The position numbers and the translations under genes are program-made. This document shows, one piece after another, positions 50,583-59,667 of a stretch of DNA of 64,000 nucleotides. The number at the start of each line of letters is the position of its first letter. The stretch's first letter is position 1. Below the pieces are notes generated by a model that was not told where the DNA came from, did not search any database, and saw only the letters and a list, made by a program, of their open reading frames with translations. Origin of the DNA: an uncultured Collinsella sp. (GTDB lineage: Bacteria > Actinomycetota > Coriobacteriia > Coriobacteriales > Coriobacteriaceae); contig CAKTVB010000005.1 in the NCBI GenBank assembly GCA_934621295.1, forward strand, positions 47,599 to 111,598, in the 5' to 3' direction.

Positions 50583-51785
50583 ATGCAGATCACTTCTGGT
50601 CTACCGGAGAATTTTAACCCCGACGCATATGACATGATCGTCGTGGGTGCCGGATACGCCGGCGCCGTCTGCGCGCGCCGTCTGGCCGAAAACGCTGGAT
50701 TCCATGTCGCCGTGCTCGAGCGCCGCGACCATATTGCGGGTAACGCCTACGATTACCTGGATGAAAACGGCATCCTTGTTCACAAGTACGGCCCGCACAT
50801 CTACCACACCTTCAATGAGCGCGTGCACAACTTCCTTTCGCGCTTCACCAAGTGGACGGACTATCAGCACAAGGTTCTCGCCAACATCCACGGCACCTTG
50901 ATGCCCGTGCCCTTCAACCATCAGAGCCTGAAGCTCGCCTTTGGCGAGGAACGCGGCGAGCAGCTCTTCAATAAGCTCGTGGACACCTTTGGCCGCGACG
51001 TCAAGGTTCCCATCATGGAGCTACGCAAGAAGAGCGATCCCGACCTCGCCGAGGTTGCGGACTACGTGTTCGAGAACGTCTTTTTGCACTACACCATGAA
51101 GCAGTGGGGTCAGACTCCCGATCAGATTGACCCGTCCATCACCGGACGCGTGCCCATCTTCATCGGTGACGATGACCGCTACTTCCCGCAGGCTCCGTAC
51201 CAGGGCATGCCCGCCGACGGCTACACCCCGCTGTTTGAGCATATGCTTGACCACGACCTTATCGATGTTTACTGCGATGTTGACGCACGCGATATCTTCG
51301 AGATCGGCGATACCATCGTGCGCGTGTGCGGCAAGGTCTATGGCGGCGAGATTGTCTACACCGGTCCGCTGGACGAGCTGTTTGGCCTCGACCTGGGCGC
51401 CCTGCCGTACCGTACGCTCGACATGAAGTTCGAGACCCTCGATATGGACCAGTTCCAGCCGGTGGGTACCGTCAACTACACCACGAGCGAGGACTTCACG
51501 CGCATTACCGAGTTCAAGAACATGACGGGCCAGGTTGTTCCCGGTAAGACCGTCATCATGAAGGAGTACAGCCACGCCTACGAGCCCGGTAGCGGCCAGA
51601 CTCCGTACTATGCGATCCTTGAGCCCGATAACCGCGCGCTGTACGAGCGCTACCTCGAGCGCGTTCAGGACCTTTCCAACTTCCATCCGGTAGGTCGTCT
51701 GGCGGAGTACCGCTACTACGACATGGACGCCGTGACCGATTCTGCCCTCAACCTGTCTGATGAGATTATCGCCTGTCATGCCTAA
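50583..51785 (+). CDS. glf: UDP-galactopyranose mutase
   Basis: A 400-residue flavoenzyme that converts UDP-galactopyranose to UDP-galactofuranose for cell-surface glycans. The FAD motif is VVGAGYAGAVCARRLAE, with HIAGNAYDYLDENG and YGPHIYHTFNERV following, and the substrate-binding region has FMKQWGQTPDQIDPSITGRVPIFIG-type sequence. The ATG follows AAGGAG. The stop overlaps the start of the glycosyltransferase gene, so both work in one operon. Confidence 0.96.
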   Translation: MQITSGLPENFNPDAYDMIVVGAGYAGAVCARRLAENAGFHVAVLERRDHIAGNAYDYLDENGILVHKYGPHIYHTFNERVHNFLSRFTKWTDYQHKVLANIHGTLMPVPFNHQSLKLAFGEERGEQLFNKLVDTFGRDVKVPIMELRKKSDPDLAEVADYVFENVFLHYTMKQWGQTPDQIDPSITGRVPIFIGDDDRYFPQAPYQGMPADGYTPLFEHMLDHDLIDVYCDVDARDIFEIGDTIVRVCGKVYGGEIVYTGPLDELFGLDLGALPYRTLDMKFETLDMDQFQPVGTVNYTTSEDFTRITEFKNMTGQVVPGKTVIMKEYSHAYEPGSGQTPYYAILEPDNRALYERYLERVQDLSNFHPVGRLAEYRYYDMDAVTDSALNLSDEIIACHA

Positions 51786-52824
51786 TACCGCTTGCGCCAA
51801 GACTATAACCTTCGGCATTCCCAGCTATAACGCTGCTGCCGACATGGACCATTGCATCACTTCCATCTTGGAAGGCTCTGCCTACGCTTCTGACGTGGAG
51901 ATCATCATCGTCGACGATGGCAGCCATGACGAGACCCCGCAGAAGGCTGACGAATGGGAGGCCCGCTACCCCGGTATCATCCGAGCGGTGCATCAGGAGA
52001 ACGGCGGGCACGGCATGGCCGTGATGGCCGGTTTGCGCGAGGCCCAGGGCGTCTACTACAAGGTTGTCGACTCCGACGACTGGCTGGATGGCCAGGCGCT
52101 TTCTACCATGCTCTCCATCCTGCGTGGTTTTATCGAGCGCGATCTGCGCGTGGACCTGTTCATCTCGAACTACGTGTACGAGAAGGTGCACGAGGGCACG
52201 CACAACACTGTGAGCTACCGCATGGCGCTGCCGCGCAAGAAGGTCTTTGGCTGGGATGAGATGGGACGTTTCCGCCCCGATCAGAACCTGCTTATGCACA
52301 GCCTGTGCTATCGCACCGATGTGCTGCGCGATGAGGGCCTGCCCATGCCGGCACACACCTTCTACGTGGATAACATCTACGCTTACGTGCCGCTGCCGCG
52401 CTGCCGCACCATGTACTACGCCGATATCGACCTGTATCGCTATTTCATCGGCCGCGAGGGGCAAAGCGTCAACGAGGCCACCATGGTCAAGCGCTTGGAC
52501 CAGCAGTTCCGCGTTACGCGCATCATGATGAATTCGTTCCATCTGTTCGACGATATCGAGAGCTCGCGTCTGCGCAGCTACATGATGGGCTATTTCACCA
52601 TGATGATGGCCATTTGCTCGGTGTTTACCAAGCTTTCCGATGAGGAAGGCGCAGATGATCGCTTGAAGCAACTCTGGGCCGACCTCAAGGAGTTCGATGC
52701 CCGTATGTATCGCCATGCTCGTTATGGCGTGCTCGGTCTGTTTACTAACTTACGTGGTCGCGCCGGCGAAAAGACCACGGTGGGTATCTATCACCTTGCC
52801 TCGAAGATCTTCAAGTTCAACTAA
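51778..52824 (+). CDS. Glycosyltransferase family 2 protein
   Basis: A 348-residue GT-A fold transferase. The nucleotide-sugar block TFGIPSYNAAADMDHCITSIL is followed by the Asp motif IIIVDDGSHDET and VVDSDDWLD, the DXD region that holds the metal and sugar nucleotide. A C-terminal stretch after residue 230 is helical. It overlaps glf by 8 nt, so a galactofuranosyl transferase acting on a surface polymer or glycolipid is a plausible role, though the donor is not proven. Confidence 0.9.
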   Translation: MPNTACAKTITFGIPSYNAAADMDHCITSILEGSAYASDVEIIIVDDGSHDETPQKADEWEARYPGIIRAVHQENGGHGMAVMAGLREAQGVYYKVVDSDDWLDGQALSTMLSILRGFIERDLRVDLFISNYVYEKVHEGTHNTVSYRMALPRKKVFGWDEMGRFRPDQNLLMHSLCYRTDVLRDEGLPMPAHTFYVDNIYAYVPLPRCRTMYYADIDLYRYFIGREGQSVNEATMVKRLDQQFRVTRIMMNSFHLFDDIESSRLRSYMMGYFTMMMAICSVFTKLSDEEGADDRLKQLWADLKEFDARMYRHARYGVLGLFTNLRGRAGEKTTVGIYHLASKIFKFN

Positions 52825-52863
52825 GTTGCCTGCGGGGCGGGCCGATTTGCTAAAACATGGAAA

Positions 52864-52891
52864 GAAGGGGGCGTTCGCCCCCTTCTTTTTT
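52864..52891 (+). terminator. Terminator after the glf operon
   Basis: GAAGGGGGCG and CGCCCCCTTC form a perfect 10-bp stem with a 2-nt loop, followed by T6. Confidence 0.95.
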
Positions 52892-52900
52892 CAAAACTTC

Positions 52901-53024
52901 TCGAAATCGGTACCCTAAATTGAATTGACCGAGTAGACGGCAGCTTTGCCCGCTCGTATCCTGGGCTTTTGCTGTCAAAAAATGGTCTCTACTTGGCAAA
53001 ATCGATTTAGGGTACCGATTTCGA
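52901..53024. repeat. Long inverted repeat C with an 84-nt loop
   Basis: Arms 52901-52920 and 53005-53024 are perfect 20-bp reverse complements (TCGAAATCGGTACCCTAAAT). The loop has GAGTAGA near its left side and GTCTCTACTTGGC near its right, shared with inverted repeat A. It sits between the glf operon terminator and the maf stop codon. Confidence 0.87.
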
Positions 53025-53078
53025 ATTGTTTTGTACAAGTAGCATATCCTGCAGGTGTCAAAACTGGATTGAAAACCG

Positions 53079-53633
53079 TTAGAGAGCGTCGAGTGCGCGC
53101 TTGACGCGGGCAATGGGTAGGCCCACTACGTTGTAGAAGTCGCCATTGATGGCGCGAACGAGCATGCGACCGCCTACGCCTTGGATTCCGTATGCCCCTG
53201 CCTTGTCCATCGGCTCGCCGCTTGTCACATACGCTTCGATCTCGGCGTCGCTCAGCTCATAGAATGTGACGTCGGTTACCTCGACAAAGGACTGGCGTTT
53301 ATCACCAGAGATAATGCAGACGCCAGTTGCTACCTGGTGCGTACGTCCGGAAAGATTGCGCAGCATGGCACGGGCCTCGGCTGCGTCATGGGGTTTTCCG
53401 AGCTTCTTGTTGTCGATGGCGACGATGGTGTCGGCAGCGACAACGGTCTGGCTTGCTGCCAAGGGCAGTGCGGCAATGGCCGCCGCCTTGGCGCAAGCCA
53501 GGCGTTCTACCAGCTCAAAAGGCGATTCTCCAGCGCGCGGAGTCTCATCGATATCGGCAGGGAAGATCTGAATGTCATAGCCGGCCTCGCGCATCAGCTC
53601 GATGCGGCGGGGGGATTGCGAAGCGAGGATCAC
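53079..53633 (-). CDS. Maf family nucleoside triphosphate pyrophosphatase
   Basis: A 184-residue Maf-like protein that hydrolyses non-canonical or house-cleaning NTPs. The start LILASQSPRRIELMREAGYDI (ILASxSPRR) and the conserved FPADIDE, VVAADTIVAIDNKKLGKP and GVGGRMLVRAINGDFYNVVGLP segments are all present. The stop lies 53 nt past the inverted-repeat element, and the start overlaps the DJ-1 gene stop by 4 nt (ATGA). Confidence 0.94.
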   Translation of the reverse strand: MILASQSPRRIELMREAGYDIQIFPADIDETPRAGESPFELVERLACAKAAAIAALPLAASQTVVAADTIVAIDNKKLGKPHDAAEARAMLRNLSGRTHQVATGVCIISGDKRQSFVEVTDVTFYELSDAEIEAYVTSGEPMDKAGAYGIQGVGGRMLVRAINGDFYNVVGLPIARVKRALDAL

Positions 53634-54175
53634 AGCTGGATACCCTCGCGGACCTTGGTTACGGCAACTTCACCGGCGATGTCCTCGAGTACGGCGAGAG
53701 CAAAGGGGAGGGCTTGACCCATAGCCGATGCCGTGATGATGTTGCCATCGACAACAACGGTCTTTCCACCTGCATAGGTACCCTCGGGGAAGTCGAGCTC
53801 GAAGCCAGGGAAGCAGGTGGCGCGGCGACCCTCAAGAAGGCCCAGGTGGGCCAGGATGGAGGGTGCTGCGCAGATGGCGGCGACGTGCTTGGTTGCAGCG
53901 AACTCGCGCACAACGTCACACACGCGGCCATCGTTTTGCAGGTTGGTGGTGCCGGGCATGCCGCCGGGGAGCACCACGTAATCGTATTCGGAGAAATCAA
54001 CCTCGTCGAAGGTGCAGTCGCACGAGACCGAGATCTGCTGGGCCGAGATGACGTCGCGCGTGGGCATGACGGATACAAGCGTGGCGCGAACGCCTCCGCG
54101 GCGCAGGATATCGACAATGGTCAGACATTCAATCGTCTCAAAGCCATCGGCGGCAAGAATGGCAACAGCAGACAT
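53630..54175 (-). CDS. DJ-1/PfpI family protein
   Basis: A 181-residue protein of the DJ-1/ThiJ/PfpI superfamily. VAILAADGFETIECLTIVDILRRGG begins the fold, YVVLPGGMPGTTNL supplies the Gly loop, and the nucleophile elbow reads VAAICAAPSIL with the reactive Cys. Family members act as deglycases, chaperones or amidases, and the exact activity is not clear. It overlaps the maf gene, so the pair is probably an operon. Confidence 0.92.
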   Translation of the reverse strand: MSAVAILAADGFETIECLTIVDILRRGGVRATLVSVMPTRDVISAQQISVSCDCTFDEVDFSEYDYVVLPGGMPGTTNLQNDGRVCDVVREFAATKHVAAICAAPSILAHLGLLEGRRATCFPGFELDFPEGTYAGGKTVVVDGNIITASAMGQALPFALAVLEDIAGEVAVTKVREGIQL

Positions 54176-54230
54176 GATTTCCCTCTCGGACGTGGTTGAT
54201 GTTGGGGCTTTTATACCCCACTAGGCAAGG

Positions 54231-54270
54231 AAGCGTGTCAGAAAGTCGACAGGTTTATTTTGACACGCTT
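54231..54270. repeat. Palindromic intergenic repeat copy 7 with changed arms
   Basis: The arms here are AAGCGTGTCA and TGACACGCTT, a perfect 10-bp stem unlike the TGTGACA/TGTCACA arms of copies 1-6, yet the core GTCGACAGGTTTATTT is conserved. It lies between the DJ-1 start and the methyltransferase stop. Confidence 0.93.
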
Positions 54271-54310
54271 GGATTAAGGGGCGGTAAGCACGCGGTTGGC
54301 GCGGCGCATA

Positions 54311-55624
54311 TTATCTGCGCGTCAGATGAGTGACAGCCTCGCAGTGGAACGTCTGGGGGAAGAGGTCCACCGGTGTGATGCTCACGGGTACGAAGGTCCC
54401 GTCGTCGCAGAAACGCTTGAGGTCGCGTGCGAGTGTGGCCGGGTCGCAGCTCACGTATGCGACGTCGCGGGCGGAGGTGCTGGCGATGAGATCGATGGCC
54501 TCGGGTGCAAGACCTGCGCGCGGCGGGTCTACGACCAGCACGTCGGCGTCCTCGTCGGGGAACTCGCGCACGGCATCGCCGCCGATGACGTCTACGTTGT
54601 CCAGGTGGTTGATTTCGAGGTTGCGACGCAGGTCGCGCACGGCGGGACCATAGGCCTCGACGGCGGCGACGTATTCACAGCGGCGAGCAAGCGGCAGCGT
54701 GAAGGTGCCGGCACCGCAGTAAAGGTCCACGGCGACCTCCTCGGGTTGCGGGTTCAGCGCCTCCATGACAACGTCGATGAGAATCTCGGCCGCCTTGGTG
54801 TTGACCTGGAAGAAAGACGGGGCAGACAGGCGCATTTGAGAACCGGCGATATCCTCTGTCCATGAGCCCTCGCCGGAGAGGACCTCGACCTTGGAGACGC
54901 GGCGAGCCTTCTTCTCGCCCTTGCTCATCACGCGGACCATGCTCGTTGAGGGCAGTGCATCGGAGAGCACGCGCGACACCTGGCCTCGGGGGAAGCCGCC
55001 GGTGGGCGTCCACAGGGCGACTTCGAGCGCACGCGTGCGGCGCGAAGCGCGGATGCCCACACGCTCAAGCGAAAGATCGTGCGAGTTGCCCAAAAAGCCC
55101 AGGGCGCCAGCGACCGCCTTGATGGCGCGGGAGAACTTCTTTTCGAAGAGGGGGCAGGCATCCACATGGATGATCTGCTGCGGATCGCGTCCGTGCAGGC
55201 CCAGGCGGAAGCGGCCGTTTTGAACGGTGGGCGCAAGCTCGATTTTGTTGCGGTAGCCCCAATCATCGCGGGTGGCGCGGATGGGCTGCACCAGGCGGGC
55301 GATGGCGTCGTCATCGAACTTGCCGATGCGCTTGAGAGAGGAGCGGAGGTTCTCTTCCTTAGCGGCAAGCTGCGCCTCGCGCGAGAGATTGCCCCAGGGG
55401 CATCCGCCGCAGATGCCCACAAACGGGCAGGGCGAATCCACGCGGCTAGGGGAGGGCTCCAGCACCTCGGTCACCGTGGCGCGCGAGAACGAAGAGCCGT
55501 CCTCGACAATCTGTGCCTCTACGACGTCTCCCGCAACGCCGCTCGCAACAAACACGGCCTTGCCGTCCTCGGCGTGCGCGAGGCCGTCCGGTCCGTACAT
55601 CATGGATTCGATGGTGAGTTTCAT
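54311..55624 (-). CDS. TrmA/RlmD-type RNA (uracil-5-)-methyltransferase
   Basis: A 437-residue SAM-dependent uracil-5 methyltransferase for rRNA or tRNA. An N-terminal TRAM domain (about 1-55) is followed by a 4Fe-4S-type Cys cluster CPFVGICGGC with another Cys in DACPLF. The SAM fold has DLYCGAGTFTLPLA and VVDPPRAGL, and the catalytic Cys is in YVSCDPATLARDL. ATG 55624 follows CAGGAGGG. The target position (U747 or U1939 of 23S rRNA, or tRNA U54) cannot be told from the sequence alone. Confidence 0.93.
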   Translation of the reverse strand: MKLTIESMMYGPDGLAHAEDGKAVFVASGVAGDVVEAQIVEDGSSFSRATVTEVLEPSPSRVDSPCPFVGICGGCPWGNLSREAQLAAKEENLRSSLKRIGKFDDDAIARLVQPIRATRDDWGYRNKIELAPTVQNGRFRLGLHGRDPQQIIHVDACPLFEKKFSRAIKAVAGALGFLGNSHDLSLERVGIRASRRTRALEVALWTPTGGFPRGQVSRVLSDALPSTSMVRVMSKGEKKARRVSKVEVLSGEGSWTEDIAGSQMRLSAPSFFQVNTKAAEILIDVVMEALNPQPEEVAVDLYCGAGTFTLPLARRCEYVAAVEAYGPAVRDLRRNLEINHLDNVDVIGGDAVREFPDEDADVLVVDPPRAGLAPEAIDLIASTSARDVAYVSCDPATLARDLKRFCDDGTFVPVSITPVDLFPQTFHCEAVTHLTRR

Positions 55625-55710
55625 GATTGTGCCCTCCTGCGTATTCAACCTGTTCATAGTAGCAGGTTGTGCAGGAGGGCACGGGTGGCGCGTGCGTGTT
55701 GACGCGTTCT

Positions 55711-58329
55711 CTACTTGGTCTTGCCGGTGATGAGCGTCTTGATGCCCATGCCGATGAGCCCCAGGCCCAGCTTGACGCGGCCCGGCTGGCGGCGGGCGAG
55801 CGTCTTCTTTGCGGCCGCCTTGGGCTTCGCGTGCTGGCCGCGAGAGCTACGAGGGCTACGAGGGCCATTGTCGGCATCGCGGGGTGCGGCTTTCGGCTCG
55901 GTTTGCGGCTCGGGCTCCACGATGGTCGCCTTCACGGGGATGCCGGCAGCAGGGGAAACCGGTGCATCAACGGGCACCGCGGCAACTTTGACAGCATTCT
56001 CGCTCGGAGCAGGGGCAGCAACTGGCGCGTCCTCGCTGTTTGCGTCGGCGTTCGGAGTCGCAGGTTCCCCTGCGCCAACGGATGCCGCTGCCGCATCAAG
56101 CTCCGCCTCGGCCTGCTGCTCCGCTGCGGGGCTGTCGCTGGGAATACCGGCAGCAGACGCCGCCTCGCGCTTTCGCGCGGTTTCCTTTGCAGCTTCGTCG
56201 GCATCGCGATAAGCGCGCGCCAGCAGGTATTCCTGCGAGTTGAACGGCGCCTCGCCAATGGAGCGAGCCACGGGCATCCACTCACCCTCGGGGGAGAGCT
56301 CGCGAGCCTTCACGTTATCCTTGAGCTGCGCCTTCACGTAGCGCTGCACCAGGGCGCGGCACGCGGGGTCCAGCACCGGGTAGGCGATCTCCACGCGGTG
56401 CTCGGTGTTGCGCGTCATCATATCGGCCGAGGACAGATAGATCGTGTCGGATTCCACGCCAAACGAGTAGATGCGCGCGTGCTCCAAAAAGCGTCCCACG
56501 ATGGAGCGGATGTGCACGCCGTCGGTCTTGCCCTCGATGCCCGGTAGCAGGCACGAGATGCCGCGGATGATCATCTGGACCTGCACGCCGGCGCGGCTGG
56601 CCTCGGAAATCTTGTCGATAACCTCGCGGTCGGTGAGCGAGTTGAGCTTGAAGAACACGCGGGCGGGCTGGCTTGCCTGTGCCCGTTCGATCTCGCGGTT
56701 AAGGCCGCGCAGGATAAGCGGCTTGAGGCCCGCGGGCGCCACGCCAAGGTAGCGGTACTCGCCTTTGAGGTTGCCCAGCGAGAGATTGCGGAAGAACAGG
56801 TTTGCGTCCTCGCCGATGCCGGGATGCGCGGTCATGAGCATGAAGTCCGAGTAGAGCTTGGCCGTCTTCTCGTTAAAGTTGCCGGTGCCCAAAAGCGTGA
56901 GGCGCGTGAGCGACATGCCCTCGCGGTAGGTGATCTGGCAGATCTTGGAGTGGCACTTAAAGCCCTCTGAACCGTAGATGACGGTGCAGCCCGCCTCTTC
57001 CAGGCGCTCGGCCCACTCGATATTGTTCTGCTCGTCAAAGCGGGCGCGCAGCTCCATGAGTACGGTGACTTCCTTGCCGTTCTCCGCTGCGTCGATCAGG
57101 CTCTCGCACAGGCGGCTCTGCTTGGCCACGCGGTAGAGCGTGATGCGGATGGAGATGCAGTCTTCGTCAAAGGCGGCCTGGTGCACCAGATCGAGGAAGG
57201 GCGCCATGGCCTGATAGGGGTACATAAGGAGCTTATCGCCCTCAAGCACCTGCTCGCGCATGGGACGGGAGGGGTCGATATCGGGATTCTGCTGCGGCTT
57301 GAATGGGGGAAATAAAAGCTTCTCGCGCGCGTGCTCTGGCACATGGCTCTCGATACCGAAGACATAGCTCAGATCGAGCGGGGAATCTATGTTCAAGACC
57401 GAGCGCGATTTAAGGCCGAGCGACTTGCGGATGGTCTTGAGCGTGGAGGGGGCCAGATCTCCCGAGACGGAGAGAGCCACCGGCTGCAGGCGCAGGCGCT
57501 TCTTGAGGATGCGCTTCATGTGCAGACGGTAGTCCTCGTCTTCTTCCACCCCTTCGCCGTCGGGGTCGATGTCGGCGTTGCGCGTCACACGGATCACGGC
57601 GCGGTCAAGCGGCGTGTAGCTGCCAAAGCAGCTGTCAAAGCAGGCGAGGATGACGTCTTCGAGCAGGATATAACGGTATTCGCCCGCAGCATGCGGCATC
57701 TCGATCACGCGGTTGAGCGAGGGCGGAATCTCGATGAGGCCCAGCAGGTTCTCTTCGTCGACGCTCTCGATGGCGCATGCCAGATACAGCCCGCCGTTGC
57801 GCAGGTTGGGGAAGGGATGGCGCGGATCGATGACGAGCGGCGAGATGATGGGGGAGACGTAGGCTTGGAAGTAGCCTTCCACAAAGGTGCGCTCGTCGCC
57901 GTCGAGCATGTCGGGATGCGCGCGCACGATACCGTAGCTCTCGAGGGCCGCTTCGATGCGACGCTGCGCGTCAACGGCGCGGTCGATCATCGGCGGGAGG
58001 GCATCAAAAACGCGCTCGATTTGCTCGGCGGGGGTCATATTGCTCTTGTTGTCTACGGGCTGGCGTTTGAGCGTGGCCAAGTCCGAGAGACCGCCGATGC
58101 GCACCATGAAGAACTCTATGAGGTTGCTCTCGAAGATGGAGACGAACTTGAGGCGCTCGAACAGCGGGACCGTCTCGTCGAATGCCTCGTCGAGCACGCG
58201 ACCGTCAAAGCGCAGCCACGAGAGCTCGCGGTTTTGCGTGTAGCTGAGGTCGCGGCGTTTGCGCGGCGAGACCTCGACCACGTTTTTCTTGTTCGAGTTC
58301 TTGCTGTCCTTGTCTTTGTCTTTTGCCAT
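55711..58329 (-). CDS. ppk1: Polyphosphate kinase 1 with an Ala/Pro-rich tail
   Basis: An 872-residue PPK1 that reversibly makes polyphosphate from ATP. A charged head (MAKDKDKDSKNSNKK) precedes the N-domain (QNRELSWLRFDGRVLDEA), and the PLD-like catalytic domains hold the His motif HSKICQITYREG and DRVGQ-like blocks. After about residue 700 a tail of some 170 residues, rich in Ala, Pro, Glu and Ser, runs to a basic GRVKLGLGLIGMGIKTLITGKTK end, which is not part of the standard enzyme. ATG 58329 follows AAAGGAAG; an in-frame start 23 codons upstream has no such box. Confidence 0.95.
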   Translation of the reverse strand: MAKDKDKDSKNSNKKNVVEVSPRKRRDLSYTQNRELSWLRFDGRVLDEAFDETVPLFERLKFVSIFESNLIEFFMVRIGGLSDLATLKRQPVDNKSNMTPAEQIERVFDALPPMIDRAVDAQRRIEAALESYGIVRAHPDMLDGDERTFVEGYFQAYVSPIISPLVIDPRHPFPNLRNGGLYLACAIESVDEENLLGLIEIPPSLNRVIEMPHAAGEYRYILLEDVILACFDSCFGSYTPLDRAVIRVTRNADIDPDGEGVEEDEDYRLHMKRILKKRLRLQPVALSVSGDLAPSTLKTIRKSLGLKSRSVLNIDSPLDLSYVFGIESHVPEHAREKLLFPPFKPQQNPDIDPSRPMREQVLEGDKLLMYPYQAMAPFLDLVHQAAFDEDCISIRITLYRVAKQSRLCESLIDAAENGKEVTVLMELRARFDEQNNIEWAERLEEAGCTVIYGSEGFKCHSKICQITYREGMSLTRLTLLGTGNFNEKTAKLYSDFMLMTAHPGIGEDANLFFRNLSLGNLKGEYRYLGVAPAGLKPLILRGLNREIERAQASQPARVFFKLNSLTDREVIDKISEASRAGVQVQMIIRGISCLLPGIEGKTDGVHIRSIVGRFLEHARIYSFGVESDTIYLSSADMMTRNTEHRVEIAYPVLDPACRALVQRYVKAQLKDNVKARELSPEGEWMPVARSIGEAPFNSQEYLLARAYRDADEAAKETARKREAASAAGIPSDSPAAEQQAEAELDAAAASVGAGEPATPNADANSEDAPVAAPAPSENAVKVAAVPVDAPVSPAAGIPVKATIVEPEPQTEPKAAPRDADNGPRSPRSSRGQHAKPKAAAKKTLARRQPGRVKLGLGLIGMGIKTLITGKTK

Positions 58330-58492
58330 GACTCTTCCTTTGCATGTACTTTGCTCGACATCAACAATACTCGGCTTTTGAGTGGGTAGGGCCCTCATAT
58401 CGGATTGTTGACCATATGATTACACGGGCGGTATTTTGCGAGGTAATGGGGTGCGGACCATCCCGTGTGCGGGGTGCCTTCCCACGCATGAC

Positions 58493-58531
58493 GGGCGGGG
58501 ACATTTTGTTAACAAAGCGTCCCTGCCCGCT
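58493..58531. promoter_or_regulatory. Hairpin with a TTTGTTAACAAA palindrome between ppk1 and arcB
   Basis: GGGCGGGGAC at 58493-58502 and GTCCCTGCCC at 58519-58528 can pair, and the loop contains the perfect palindrome TTTGTTAACAAA (58505-58516). It is 68 nt upstream of the arcB start in a divergent promoter region. It could be a regulator site or an attenuator. Confidence 0.45.
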
Positions 58532-58598
58532 TTACCCGTGCAGAGTGCGCGCGAACGTGTCATACTTCTGACCAGTTTCCCTGACGAAAGGACCTGCT

Positions 58599-59594
58599 AT
58601 GGGCGTCAATATTTCTGGCCGCAGCTTTTTGAAGCTGCTCGACTTCTCTACCCAAGAGATCGAGTACCTGCTGGCACTCTCCCGCAACCTTAAGGACCTC
58701 AAGCGCGCGGGTACCCCGCACCGCTACTTGGAGGGCAAAAACATCGTCCTGCTCTTCCAAAAGACCTCCACGCGCACCCGTTGTTCCTTTGAGGTAGGCG
58801 CCATGGATTTGGGCATGGGCGTAACCTACCTGGATGCCTCCGGCTCGCAGGTGGGAAAGAAGGAGTCCATCGAGGACACCGCGCGCGTGCTCGGTCGCAT
58901 GTACGACGGCATTGAGTTCCGCGGCTTTGCCCAGGCAGACGTTGAGGAGCTTGCCGCAAAGTCTGGCGTGCCCGTGTGGAACGGTCTTACCGACGAGTGG
59001 CACCCCACTCAGATGCTTGCCGACGTGCTTACCATCCAGGAGAATTTCAATTACGACATCAAGGGCCGCACCGTTGTGTTTATGGGCGACGCCAAGAACA
59101 ACGTGGCGCGCTCGCTCATGGTGGTTTGCGCCAAGCTGGGCATGAACTTTGTTGCCTGCGGTCCCGAATCTTGCATGCCCGCCGCCGACGTGGTGGACGC
59201 ATGCACGCCCATTGCCCAGGAGAACGGCTGCACCATCAAGCTGACGAGCGACGTGGCCGATGCCTGCACCGGCGCCGACGTGATCTACACCGACGTGTGG
59301 GTTTCGATGGGCGAGCCCGACGAGGTATGGGCCGAGCGTATCGAGCAGTTGGAGCCCTACCGCGTGACGTCTGAGGTTATGGCCCTGGCCAAGCCCGAGG
59401 CTATCTTCCTGCACTGCCTGCCCAGCTTCCATGACACCAACACCCAGGTGGGTGCCGAGAAGGCCGCGCAGTTTGGCATCACTGAGATGGAAGTGACCGA
59501 CGAGGTGTTCGAGTCCGCGCAGTCCAAGGTCTTTGACGAGGCCGAGAACCGCATGCACACCATCAAGGCCGTAATGTACGCCACGCTCAAGTAG
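58599..59594 (+). CDS. arcB: Ornithine carbamoyltransferase, probably catabolic
   Basis: A 331-residue carbamoyltransferase. The carbamoyl-phosphate motif STRTR is in FQKTSTRTRCSFEVGAMDLGMG, and the ornithine motifs are DVWVSMGE and HCLPSFHDT. The FEVGAMDLGMG block and overall pattern resemble catabolic ArcB more than anabolic ArgF, and arcA is present 40 kb away, so a role in splitting citrulline to ornithine and carbamoyl phosphate is likely. The ATG follows GAAAGGACC. argF remains an alternative name. Confidence 0.9.
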   Translation: MGVNISGRSFLKLLDFSTQEIEYLLALSRNLKDLKRAGTPHRYLEGKNIVLLFQKTSTRTRCSFEVGAMDLGMGVTYLDASGSQVGKKESIEDTARVLGRMYDGIEFRGFAQADVEELAAKSGVPVWNGLTDEWHPTQMLADVLTIQENFNYDIKGRTVVFMGDAKNNVARSLMVVCAKLGMNFVACGPESCMPAADVVDACTPIAQENGCTIKLTSDVADACTGADVIYTDVWVSMGEPDEVWAERIEQLEPYRVTSEVMALAKPEAIFLHCLPSFHDTNTQVGAEKAAQFGITEMEVTDEVFESAQSKVFDEAENRMHTIKAVMYATLK

Positions 59595-59631
59595 TTGCGC
59601 GCGACAATTTGCGAGTTTTGGCGGGGACGTT

Positions 59632-59656
59632 GCCCTTTGGGCGGCGTCCCCGTTGT
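59632..59656 (+). terminator. Terminator after arcB
   Basis: GGGGACG at 59633-59639 pairs with CGTCCCC at 59645-59651, followed by GTTGTTTG. Confidence 0.65.
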
Positions 59657-59667
59657 TTGTCCCGGAG

